This document shows positions 39,370-51,400 of a DNA stretch of 64,000 bases, one piece after another. The stretch lies in the NCBI RefSeq assembly GCF_052857255.1, contig NC_135497.1, positions 195,396,006 to 195,460,005 on the forward strand, written 5' to 3'. The DNA is from Amblyomma americanum (taxonomy: Eukaryota; Arthropoda; Arachnida; Ixodida; Ixodidae). Made by a program: the position numbers and the translations under genes. The notes under the pieces are model-generated. The model was not told the DNA's origin. It worked only from the letters and a program-made list of their open reading frames with translations, and did no database searches. Numbering within the stretch: position 1 is the stretch's first letter; every line of letters begins with the position of its first letter.

Positions 39370-41918
39370 CTGAAATGGACAGGCGGACATTCAGTGCGGC
39401 ACCGGCAATCAAACAGCAGGAGCGGATCTCGGTCGAACGTGCAGCGTCGCAACAGCGCAGAATGTGTGCAGGGAAGCTGTGCTACTCACACAGAACGAAA
39501 CTTGACGGCAGAATTGGCCATTCACCTTTCACGGAAGGGGGCTAATTAAGCTTCAGCCGCGAGTTCGTCGCTCCCCGCACACATCCAGTGAAATTACCGC
39601 TTATTATAGACCTTTTCACGGCCCTTGGCAAAAACAGTTTTTTCCGGACTGTGGGGAGAACGTGGGGCAGCTTGATCGTCAACTCTTCCAGTACTACGAG
39701 CCCAGCCCTAATAAATCCTCAAATAGCGAAGAGGAAGCTATCCTACGGAGACTTCCGAATCTCGTCACAGTAAGAAATGCCCATTCTGAGAGGAAATTAG
39801 CACACATACCGCTCGTATGGGAAAGTAGGATCAGTGGAACCTTACTGTCAGGACCAACGCCGCTGCAGTTTCCAATGGGAGCTGGATGAAGGACCCCACC
39901 CGTTGTGACCTACTCAATTCCAACTAGACGATAAATGTTATCTTCCTCCTCCAGCGGTTGTCTCACGTACTGATCTGCAAGATCTCAAAATGTGAATGGG
40001 CCGCCTTACAGCTAGGCTGCGAGCGTTCGTATGCATAAAAGCCAGTATTAGCGAAGATTAGCGAAGCAAAGCACGAACAGTGCGCCACAGACTTGTCCGT
40101 CTGTACTCCTGTGAAGGACGCCAGTTTTTTTCACGCTGGATGTGACATGGCATTTCATGGAAACGACTAGTTTCTACGTGCTGCATGGCATGTGCAGTAC
40201 GCGTGCAAGGGACGTGTGAGCAAGTGTCGGTGCTTGCAGGTTGGGTTGCATTCTACCTCTAACTGTACCAAACATCGGAGGCGCGCCCCCTAGTTGTTGC
40301 AACGGCGCACGTCTCTTAAGAAACGGCACAAACACTGGACGAGCATTTAGCAAGAAACTCGAAAAGCGCGACGAGTTCCGGTTCATTATATAGCCGAAGG
40401 AGTGCGGTCAGTATGCGCTCACGTGCTCCCGCGCATGTCCCCTTGATAGAGGCCACGACTGATCAAGTCAGGGATAGGTGCATTTCTAGTTGCGTACATT
40501 AAACTGACAAATGCAAACAAAAATGCAAATTCGCCGACACCACGTTGACGAAACTGGTCAGACCGAGGGGGGGGGGAGGGGGGTTAATAACTTAAAACCA
40601 GTAAAATGGCGCACGAAAGCAGTGTTCTTATGTCAGTAAGTCTGTAACGAAGGCAGATTCACGAAAACAACCGAAGGCCTCCGCGGAAGAGGACAGAAAC
40701 TAACGATGGGGAAGGTCAATGAACAAACGCAATCGCTAGAGCAGAAAAAGAAAGGTGACGGCGCCGCTGAGGTCTGTAAATAGAACTAGCAGCAGCGCGG
40801 CCAACGCCCCTGCCAGTGGCGGAAGGAAGGGAGGAGTGGGGGGGGGGGGGGGGGGGGGTGCAGAGCACAAGGGAGAAGACAACGCACAACGAACTCAAGC
40901 AGTGCTCGAGACGACGGAAGAACCGACTGCCGACGATGGTTACAGCGAAGTCCATTTACGGCGTTTCGGCCTCTTGCACGGACGGGGCGACTCGAAACCG
41001 AACACTCAACGCGCTTCCTCCCTTCCCACACGCGGCGTTCCCGCGATAGCACGAACGCGAACTTCGCGCCAGACAACTGCCTCTCGTGACGTCACCACAG
41101 GGCAATCCCCTCTTTTGCTACCATAACGACAAACAAAAAGCAGCAACAAAAGAATTACGCAGTATGCGGGCAGCGCCCACTGAGTCACCGGCCAGACTCG
41201 CCGTCGCCGGCGAAGTAACAGCGGTCAATAAATGAAACCAGCCGGCGCGCATCGACGCCACGCAGGCAAATCGAGAAGTGCGACTGAATGAACGACGGGA
41301 CGGAGCCGAGATCCGCGCTGCTTCATGGAGAAGCATGCACGCAGAGACGCAATAGACTGCTGCTGGGAGAAAACTAGCAGCAGCTTAATTCAAGGTACGC
41401 AACGGCAAAACAAGCGTCTTACCAGTCTCTGCTGGGCACCGCCGAACACGTACCCGGCGAGCTCTAGGCAAATAACAGCAGCAGGAACGTTAAGACGGAG
41501 TGGGTGGAGAAAAATGCGTTATTTGAAGGATACGCTGCACTGGACTGCTGATTAACTGGGATCGGAAACGACGCAGATACACAAAGTACACACGACGCTG
41601 TTGAGGCACATTCGTCTGCAAAGCCCCTCCGCAGTTAAGCCAACGAATGATGCTGCTACGTTACTAACACAGCAAATTAACCTTTTGGTGCACTAAATTT
41701 ACGGGACGCACGGCTGCCACACCAGGAACAGGGGTAAACTTAACTAATCTTATGAAACGTTACACGAAAGTAGTGATCGACAGTTAGCTGCTGGCACCAA
41801 CTACGCGTAATTATTTTTCTTGCACGCTAGTTTTGCAATTACGGCTGCTAGGCACTGCGAAACCGCTCATGTCGTTGCGGACTACAGTCCTGCAACTGAC
41901 AGCAAACGAAAACGCCTC
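39370..41918. other. Probable tubulin intron 1
   Basis: Long G runs occur at 40567-40585 and 40839-40858. No other gene was recognised. It is intronic only if the first exon proposed at 41921-41923 is correct. Confidence 0.4.
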
Positions 41919-41920
41919 AC

Positions 41921-41923
41921 CAT
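41921..41923 (-). CDS. Candidate alpha-tubulin exon 1 (initiator ATG only)
   Basis: On the minus strand AAAT-ATG is followed directly by GTGAGG, a good donor. Animal alpha-tubulin genes commonly have an intron right after the ATG, and exon 2 here starts exactly at codon 2. A second ATG-GTAGCA at about 41124-41122 has a weaker donor. A transcript would decide; the exon could also lie elsewhere. Confidence 0.4.
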
Positions 41924-42372
41924 ATTTGCAGCTATTCGCGTTGCTGAACCACGGAGCCTCCACGAACTAAATGTTCCGCGCTCAAATTCACGCCCGCTTT
42001 TGTACCACAAAATTCCTATAATAGGCAATCACGTGGCCATGACGCAACGGGACCAGCGTCACTTGATTGGACAGAAACTTTTTCTCGTTGTTGCCAGAGA
42101 GTTTAGGTATGCGGTTGTGCACAGACAAATTGTGCGTTGGCCATAACACGTTTTGCACAATCCAGTGCAAACCAATCCAGTATCCACTGGCGAAGCGAGC
42201 AACGTCGTGGTCGTGGTTCCGATGTCGTAGGCAGCTGCTGTACGGCGGAAATACCGCTTCCAAGGCGCTTCACCGGTCCCCTTCCAGCTGTTTGCTTCTG
42301 TTATTCGGAAGGCCCGGTATAGGCTGCGCGGGTGTATGTTGACGCACCCGCATCGTAAAGACAGTTTTTAAT
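41924..42372. promoter_or_regulatory. Candidate bidirectional promoter, alpha-tubulin / ODR4
   Basis: The two genes diverge from this interval. No TATA box is obvious, and the flanks are CpG-richer than the ODR4 introns. The interval is about 450 bases if the proposed tubulin ATG is right, or about 1.25 kb if the alternative ATG at 41124 is used. The role is inferred from position. Confidence 0.45.
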
Positions 42373-42474
42373 ATGGGCAGGACAGTAGCATACGACGATC
42401 ATGTTCAGAAACTTATCAACGAGCTTGTTCAGACGAAGGGTTCATCTTTGACAGTAGGTGTGATCATCGGACAG
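42373..42474 (+). CDS. ODR4: ODR4 exon 1
   Basis: The exon encodes 34 residues from MGRTVAYDD to VGVIIGQ and ends CAG before GTAAGC. The MGRT start is typical of the family, which is why this ATG was chosen. Confidence 0.9.
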
Positions 42475-45400
42475 GTAAGCTGTACGCTTCACTATGTCGT
42501 TTGACCAAGCGTGATGTTTGTCGATTCTGGCTTGGTTTTTCTTTTTGTAAGGTTGATTGTTACGCCCATTGCAGCAAGCAGCGTTCTTCAAACAAAGATG
42601 AAAATGTTGCGTTGTCAACTTGTTTGCATGCTGTATATGTTGAAAATCGGCGTTTTACAGTGCACGCAGCAAAGAGATATCGTGGTCCACATTGCCAATA
42701 CACCTAAGAAGGATGATGACGAGTCGCAGGAGGAAGGTGACGTGAAGCAGTCGCACAAGTCTGCTCACGGCCACGCCGATATTGAGGAGGCTTGGATCTG
42801 CCAGCATGCCAAGCAGGTCAGTCAGACATTGTTTGAGGCATGGCTCGCCGCATGTAGCTGTCGTTGTTTATCTTTCTAAGCAGTGTGCGTGCGTGTCATG
42901 ATTTGGCATGTCGCTCACGTCTAGAGTTAATTGGGTCGCATATCGAAGAAGCTAGACCTGCACTATCATATTTGAAAATCGCTGCCGTTTGTTTGTCATT
43001 TTTGTAAGTGACGAGAGCCTGTGCTCCCCTTCACTCTGTGGGGAGCAGAGGGAATACACAGATTTTAAAACGCCAGCGCTGCATTAGTACAGTGTGCAGC
43101 AAAGCAGTTCACTACAACAAGAATGAAGAGCATCAGTTACTGGAGTTTGCGTGCACATACAAGGGTTGACGTGAGCCTCATGATTGCCATGCTGTAGTAG
43201 AGCCCAATATGTAGCCAGTGCTAATGGCATGCATATTATTCATGCTCACTGATCCAGCTGACAATGGCAATAACAGAGTGCAAAATTCTCACTTGCATAC
43301 CTTAAATAGCCACATTTGCAATTAATCTCCCCTGACTGATTATGAACAACAGGTACAAGCAGGTAGCTATGAAGCACAGCAAACACATGTTCTGAACATT
43401 AATGCATTTTCTCTGTGAAGCTTAAATTAAAAAGAATTTTTTTCTCCCCCTGTTTTATGTTCGCTCTGTTAGAAAATTTGTTTTTGTTGTTTATAACATG
43501 TGAGGCTTTGGGATTAAATTGGCATAGCATTCAGCAGCACAGTTTTACACAAGCATTCTTTTCATAAAGAATGTGCTTCCTCTAGCAGAAATCTCAAGCA
43601 GTGCAACAGACTACTCTGTTGCTTGCATGGCATGAAACACATGAGGACAAGAGACATAACGACAGGGATGTTGTTTCATGTCTCTCATCCTCGTGTGTTT
43701 CATGCTGCGGAGTCAACATGAACAATCACAAACTAGACCCAACGTGACTTCCTAGATTGCCCTTGCAGCTGTATTATTGTGATTATCAATCATTCCATCC
43801 ATAAATGTAATATTTGGGAGTTTTGTACTAAATAAGTGCTCTCTGTCAGCAGAAAATTTGGTAAGTCTAGGGAGATTCTTCTGGGGCAAGGATAAAATTC
43901 TCGGAGAAAAGCAAGTGAAGGGCAAAAATTGCAGTTGGCTAATGTTAATGCCTAATTTATTAAGCCTGATGATGGGTAATTCGAAATTGCACTGACTTCA
44001 TTAAATGATTGTGTGCACAGTGAAATATGTTTAGCAGTTAGAAGGTTTTTCAGTAAGTCGTATAGAAATGGTTGCAGATCCCAAACCACTTATGGTTGTG
44101 TCTGACTGTTGGAGAATTAATAAAAAAGCACTGTTGTGTGTTTAACCTTAAGGAGGTTAGAGCAGAGTATTTGATATTTATAGGAGTAGTATAAAGGGGA
44201 AAAGTAATGCCATTTAGATTGTATAGATGGCAGTTTTTTTTATCAGAAAAAAATGTTTAATGGTGGAGCTGGTGTACAATTACTAGGTGTATGCTCAGAA
44301 TGGATGACAGAAATGGCCAAAGCTTATGCTTGGCCTGGATCACTTAGTTGGAATTAACAATGGATGCTAAGAGCTTAACTGCATTTGGCCTTCGAATTTT
44401 GAGTTTGCTGAATGCAGTGTGATGGTGGCTAGTTTATAGGAGTAGTATAAAGGGGAAAAGTAATGCCATTTAGATTGTATAGATGGCAGTTTTTTTTATC
44501 AGAAAAAAATGTTTAATGGTGGAGCTGGTGTACAATTACTAGGTGTATGCTCAGAATGGATGACAGAAATGGCCAAAGCTTATGCTTGGCCTGGATCACT
44601 TAGTTGGAATTAACAATGGATGCTAAGAGCTTAACTGCATTTGGCCTTCGAATTTTGAGTTTGCTGAATGCAGTGTGATGGTGGCTAGTTTATAGGAGTA
44701 GTATAAAGGGGAAAAGTAATGCCATTTAGATTGTATAGATGGCAGTTTTTTTTATCAGAAAAAAATGTTTAATGGTGGAGCTGGTGTACAATTACTAGGT
44801 GTATGCTCAGAATGGATGACAGAAATGGCCAAAGCTTATGCTTGGCCTGGATCACTTAGTTGGAATTAACAATGGATGCTAAGAGCTTAACTGCATTTGG
44901 CCTTCGAATTTTGAGTTTGCTGAATGCAGTGTGATGGTGGCTAGTTTCTAAATATGCTCAAGAGAGCCAGAATTGATGAACGACATGAATTGTGGCTTAA
45001 GTACATCTTGGAGAGGTAAAAGAACCTTCACAAGGTTGTGTTCTGTTGTTCAATTTTGGGTGCATATTTCTTTCTTTGTAACGATGCATGAGACATTACT
45101 ATACACAGATCACAACTTGGTATTTGCCTACAACTGCTAAATAATTTATAATTGAATTTCTTCTCTCACCTCTTTCGGTTTCAACAACCGAACAATGGCT
45201 ATGATGTCAGAGATGACTACGAGTCATGCGAGGCATAAAGAAAACTGCACTGTAATCGCTGCTTCTTCACTCATTTTGATTCTGGCTTTTGAGACAGGCT
45301 GGCTTCAGTGTTGTATTTAATTAAAATGATGAAGCAGCGATTATGTCGTAGTTCATGCCTCACAAGATCTATACTAATCTTTGACGTCATAGCTATTGCT

Positions 45401-48400
45401 CAGCTTTTGAAACCAAAACTGATGCAGGTGAGAAAAGAAATTGAATTTTAAATTATTTAGTGGCCAAAGGCCTATACCACATGGTGATCCATGTATAGTG
45501 ATGCATTATGCATCATTGCAAACAAGAAAACATGCAGCCAAAAATTAGTCTTTACTCCTTTAATGTAGTGGTGCTCAGCCAGAGCAAATGGTCCAGCGAA
45601 TTGAAGTTGACTTTTATAAAGCAGTGCAAGGATCAAAGTGTGCTCATAGTTGCACAGTATTGAGGCCTACTAAACCAGTGGGGCTATGCTATGTGTTGGT
45701 AGGTTCTGTGACTGGAGCAAGCTTCCAGTTTCAGGAACAAGCTTCCCTGTGACTCTGGACTATGGCTACATTAATACCATTTCAAAATTAAACTTTAAGC
45801 TGTTCATTTGGAGCTTGTGCAAACAGTCTTAATAATCTTAACTTTTTAATTGGATTTGTTCCAACCTAACAAATTATTCACGGTTGGTTTGGACACCCTC
45901 TGTAAAGTGCAGCAATTATTCACAAGTTGTTCTTTTGTTGTGACGCTGGTGCCCAAGCTGGAAAATAGGCACAAATCTTCATTTTTTAGCTTTGATCAAT
46001 AAACAAGGCATACCTGCTTGCCTCTGCCTGTGACCAAGACAAGAATAGGCTAGGTAAGGGGCTCCTTAGGATATATAGAAAAGAAGCCTTCACTCTTCGA
46101 ATCCAAAGAAAAATTACAGAAATGTTATTGTTTTTGTTGCTGTTGCTTAGAGAAGGAAGGTAATTGAGTTACCGTTTTAGACGATAGGTAATTTCACAAC
46201 AAAAGGACTACATGTCACTAAAAGGTCTGCAGTATTGTGCAAACAAACGAATGACCTCTGCACATTTTGTGCAGTAGTCTACTCAGCTACAGCAGTGATT
46301 GGTGATACACTATCAAGGTTAAGCTGCCGTTAAGTGAAGGTAAATACATACAAAAATAAAAAGGGAGACAGCTGTTGTTTTAGCTTGGTTGAGCACTGCA
46401 TGTGACACGTGAAGGCCATGGGTTTAGCTCTAATCAGCAGCACATTGTCTTTTTTTACGTGGTCAAATTATCTCTTGTCTAGAATGACTACTCCATTAAC
46501 TTCTCAAAAATAACATTGTTTTCTTTATCAAATTATCTCTTGTCTAGAATGACTACTCCATTAACTTCTCAAAAATAACATTGAAAACAATTGTAGTAGC
46601 ATTTCCCTATGCTTTCCTTGGGTTCTGGTACATCAGCACAGCCGTTGTATAGGCTACCAGAATCATCATCATCGTCATCTGCTTGACCACATCCAATGCA
46701 GGGCAAAGGCCTCTCCCATGGTCTCCCCAATTAATCCTGCCCTTTTCCAGCTGAGCTGCGGCCACCGTATCCCCGAAAACTTCTTAATCTCATCCGCCCA
46801 CCTAACTTTCTGCCGCCCCCTCCTATGCTTGCCTTCTCATGGAATCCACTCCGTTGCCCTTAAGGACCAGCGGTTATCTTGCCTTTGCATTACATGCCCT
46901 GCCCAAGCACATTCCTTCCTCTTGATTTCGACTAGGATGTCATTAACCTACATTTGTTCCCTCACCCACTCTGCCTGCTTCCGGTCTGTTAATGTTACAC
47001 CTATCATTTTCCTTTCCATAGCTCGCTGCGTTGTCCTTAACTTAAGCTGAGCACTTTTCTTTAGCCTCCACATTTCTACCCCATAGGTGAGTACCGGTAA
47101 GATGCCAGAATGGTATCTTATTCTCGTAGTCTAGCAGAATGGTGTTTAATAGGAAACCATGGAATCCATGGCAGCCATTGTTGTTGGAACGGAATGCAGC
47201 TGCAGCAGTGCCATGCTATGTGCTCACGCAGCACATGAGCTGGTATGCAGCCTTCACCTTTGTCGTCATTTACATGGTGTATATAACAATTTCAAAGACT
47301 GTCGGCTTTTATATACCCTGCCCATAACCTTGTAATGGGCATGTGGCACACCAGTAAAATTGCTGTATGTCTGACTTCTTGAAATCGGGTTGTGTCAGCA
47401 AGGCATGTGAAGTGGAACTTGAGAGAGGGGAGGAAGAAAAAACCGGAGGGGGCACTTAAGCTCTGCCTTAAGGGTATGACACGATAGCTTTAATGAGTTA
47501 ATGCCCATATATGTGGAATTTTGTCATTTTCTGCTTTACATTTATAGGTCACTGGGAGTCCTCACACCACTTCTGGCGCAGTGGCGCAGTGGTTAAGCAA
47601 TGCGCCACTGCGCCGACAGCCACCAGTGGGTCTTGTGAGACCCAGGTTGCTCTTCCCGAGAAACGGCTCATGACCGGTGATTCATTTAACTGCCACATGC
47701 CGCTGTGGGCAGTTTGCTCACAATCTGGTGGGAAGGTTGTGACATCAGCGCGTGCTCCCGCGAGTTTTGTTTTGCCGTTCATATTGTATTTTATGTAGTG
47801 CACTTGATTTGTAAATGATGAGAGTGGTTTTATTTGGGGCTTTAGGGCCTTTGCAACATACTTCAAAGATATTTTACCAAATGTGCCTGCAGATTTTTGA
47901 ATATGATGATGTCAAGGAAGGCCACGCCCCGTTTTAGGGCTTTTTCAGTGTTCTTTTATATTTTGTTATTGCAAGCTGAATAAAAAAACCTTAAAAAAAA
48001 TATGAACTGCAAGCTCTGCTATAAAAAAAAACAGAACTTAGAACAAGTGTAATGTTCAGCACGTCCCACGTCTGCCTCCGCTTCTTGTTCTCATGCAACT
48101 GCTTTCTCTAGTGGCACAGCACGAGAGGCCTAACTTGAAAGGCCACGTAAAGTGCAGTGTATTATGTACGCAGCTGAAAACCGAAAAAATGGTAGTTAAG
48201 AACATATGCAACAGTTTGTATATATTAATTTTTTGTAATTAATTTCTGGCTCAGTGCAGCAGCTTATTTTTGTTTTGCTTGTATTCTTTTTTGTGCTGCC
48301 AACATATTTAGCCGCTAAATTTTCGAAAAGTTTGCACACACAACTCGGGCAGTTTTTTCGTTGAAAAGTGTAACGAATAAGCTACAATATCATGCATTGC

Positions 48401-51400
48401 AATGTGTGATGCGTTTGGCGATTCTCATAAAAAGAACTTTCAATGCACCCAAATTCAGCCATTTTTGTGCGGTACGGAAAGAGTTAAGTGGTTGAAAGTT
48501 GTCAGCTGGGGTTCTCTTGATTCATGAAATTCTACTACCTGCTTGGTACAGTATTTTTACGCACTGCATGAGTCATGTTTTTAGTGCAGTGCACCCCTCT
48601 TCTGCAATTATTTGAGCCAGCTTAAAGTGTTACGAAGGGAAACAGGAAGCTGTGGTACACTGATAGATTTCCCTTTGGGAACCCCACCAGTGTTTCTGCT
48701 GTGTGAAAACATGATTATGTCGGTGAAAAACTGAATTTGACGTTCTCGCTTTCCTTCACCATTTACAGCCTCATGCAACGTGGGAGAAGTGTTCCCTCAT
48801 TTTTATGCGTAACCTTCCAGTTTTTCAGTTAATCGTACGAAACAAATGCAAATGAAACTAGTTGGCGTGGCGATCAGGCGGCCTTTTCTCATAGTATATT
48901 CTCATCAGACCACAGCAAAACTTTGGTGTGTCAGTGCTAATGCAAGTAAGTTTCTCAAGTCTGGGTGTTCTCGTGCATGTATACACAAAACTTTGCAGCC
49001 ATGGGTTCTACAGTTCTGACTGTATGAATTTTCTCCATGGTGTCTACTACGACTCTCTCTACCAGCAGAAACATGCAACATCTTATGATGCCCATGTAGT
49101 AGAATACGCTGCACAATGCATATTTAAATCAAAATTACAAGTAATCTCATGGTAACGCATGAGAAACTTAGGAGTTACTTAGCTGCTGGGAGCAGACATC
49201 TGATTTAGACAAAGCAATCTGATTGGAACTGCTCAGAGTGCCCCTGTTGTTACACAGTTCTTGAAAAACCAACTTTGATAAAGTACAGTGGAATGGACTT
49301 CAGTAGTAGTTAAGCTGCAGAAATGATTTGCCTTTTAAAATAATTTCATGAAAGTCAAATGTGTACTGTAATGTATGCTAGGTCTGACAAGAATATTTCA
49401 ACAGATGGTGCTACCATTCTATTTACCACGCTTCATGCTGAGAGACATGGAGATCTCAATGTTCGGAAGGAATGCAAATGACACTGAGAGCTTGCACTTC
49501 TGAAGCTGCTGTGAATCACTGCTGTGCACAGGCCTATGGCGGCATGCGAAGCAAGTGACGCTTTGCATTTTTGTATTTTACCACCTGTCTTGCTCCTTTT
49601 CTTCTTTTTTGATGGTACTTGCTACAGGCCCGTTGAAATAATGTTTCATGTAAAATTGAAGTACTAATCATTTCTGGCAAAAGAGTTCCTTGACCGAGCG
49701 CAGTTGTTGTAGTGGGTGTTGGACTGTGTCTCTCTCCTGTCACTTTTACATAATTTTCTAGCGAAAGCCCTACTTTATGACCAAAGCTGCAAAAGCTGAT
49801 TCATCGCCGAAGCCTTGGCATTGAACAAAATGAATAAACAAATAAATAAAATATTGTTGCGACTGGAATTCGAACCCGCGGTGTCGCGAACAGATCAGCT
49901 TCGCTGGCCACTGCACGAGAGCACTATGCTATCGCCACAGCCAATCACGCCTCGTGTTGAATGCAATGCGCTGTCATGCCGTGCATTGCATATCGTCGTC
50001 TTCACCAACTTCCATCTGCGGTGCGAACAGATCAGATCAGCTTAAGCTGAGTCTAATATCGTCAACAAACGTGCTGACGAGCTAGCAATGCAAAACCGTG
50101 AGCCAATCAGGCTTACCACATGCTTTCACATGTCCACTCAGTTTAACTACGTTAAAAACCTACCATTTTTTACTCTGCAAGCTTTCTGCTCACTAAAAAT
50201 TACATATTTGCAACCTTGAGATAATAATCTCTGTCTTGCCGAGCCTAGTGTCCTCCTTTAGTGTCCCTTTCAGTTGGATACTCTATATATGCTGACAAAA
50301 GTTGGGATACTGTTATTGTTTTTATCTACGTTTGTTTATGTTAGTTGCCATGAAATACACTTGCGTCATGCTTTGAATAGAATTGTATTGTTTCATTTGA
50401 CATTGATTGCTTTTCGTTTGTGTCATTACAGGTAACACGCATGCTTCCAGGAGGCATGGATGTGCTTGGTCTGTTTGTTGTTGGTACGCCTGAGGAATTG
50501 GCAGCTGTTCAGACCAAATTTAGGCAGGTAGGTTGCATTTTGGGTTTGCGTCTGCCTAGAAATGGCCACTGTCAGTCAGACTGTATTTTTCTTCCAGGCT
50601 GTGCTGATTTACGTCCGCCTAATTAAGAAACATGATGTTGGAGCAAGTGTGTTTTAGGTTGCACAGTTTTTTGCTGGTGTAGCTAATAGCGAGAGAATTT
50701 ACATTTTGTTGAAATGATGGCGTCATGTATTTACACACATAATGGATGCACTTTTTTTCTCCAAAAATCTCTTCCTGTCTGTTCTTAGATAGGTTCACGT
50801 GGTTGCAATATGCATTCAAGGACGAACCACCAGCAAGCCCACCGTTCCCTGTGTCGCGAATTGGTACGCGTCCCCGACTTTCCGAAGGGGAATGCTATCG
50901 CGTGCAGGTTCGAACAAGACAAGAGAACGAAGATATCAAACAAAATGAAGCCGTTTTTATAATTTAAAGGAAAAGAGCTGATACGAAACGAAAGCAAGTA
51001 ACACACTCTCAACATGCATACAACACTACAGAAATAAAGGAAAGATTTCAACAGGTACTGAGCGTCTCAGGTGAAGCGGGGATGCCTTGCAGACAGGGCG
51101 GAACGCTGGTTGATGAACTACAACGTGTTGTGTCGCAGGTGTTGCGTCTACGGAAGTGGTGAAAGAGAGCTAGGCGCTATTAGGAGCAGAGAGGAACACA
51201 GGGAGACGCCGGTGGTCTCCCGTCAACAGCCTGAAGAACTTGGCAGCAGCAGGAGAACCATAGCCAGGTCTCGTCGACGGCGTCGCGAAACGCCGGAGGC
51301 TTCAAGCAGGCTATCCTAGGGTGCCTTTAGGCAGCACGGACCCTCAGTCCATCGGCTGCCACCTCCACACTTGCAGAGAATGCCGGAGGCTTGTGTAAGC

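Noticed and set aside
41122..41124. Alternative tubulin initiator ATG followed by GTAGCA
   Set aside because: Poorer donor than the ATG-GTGAGG at 41923; kept only as an alternative.
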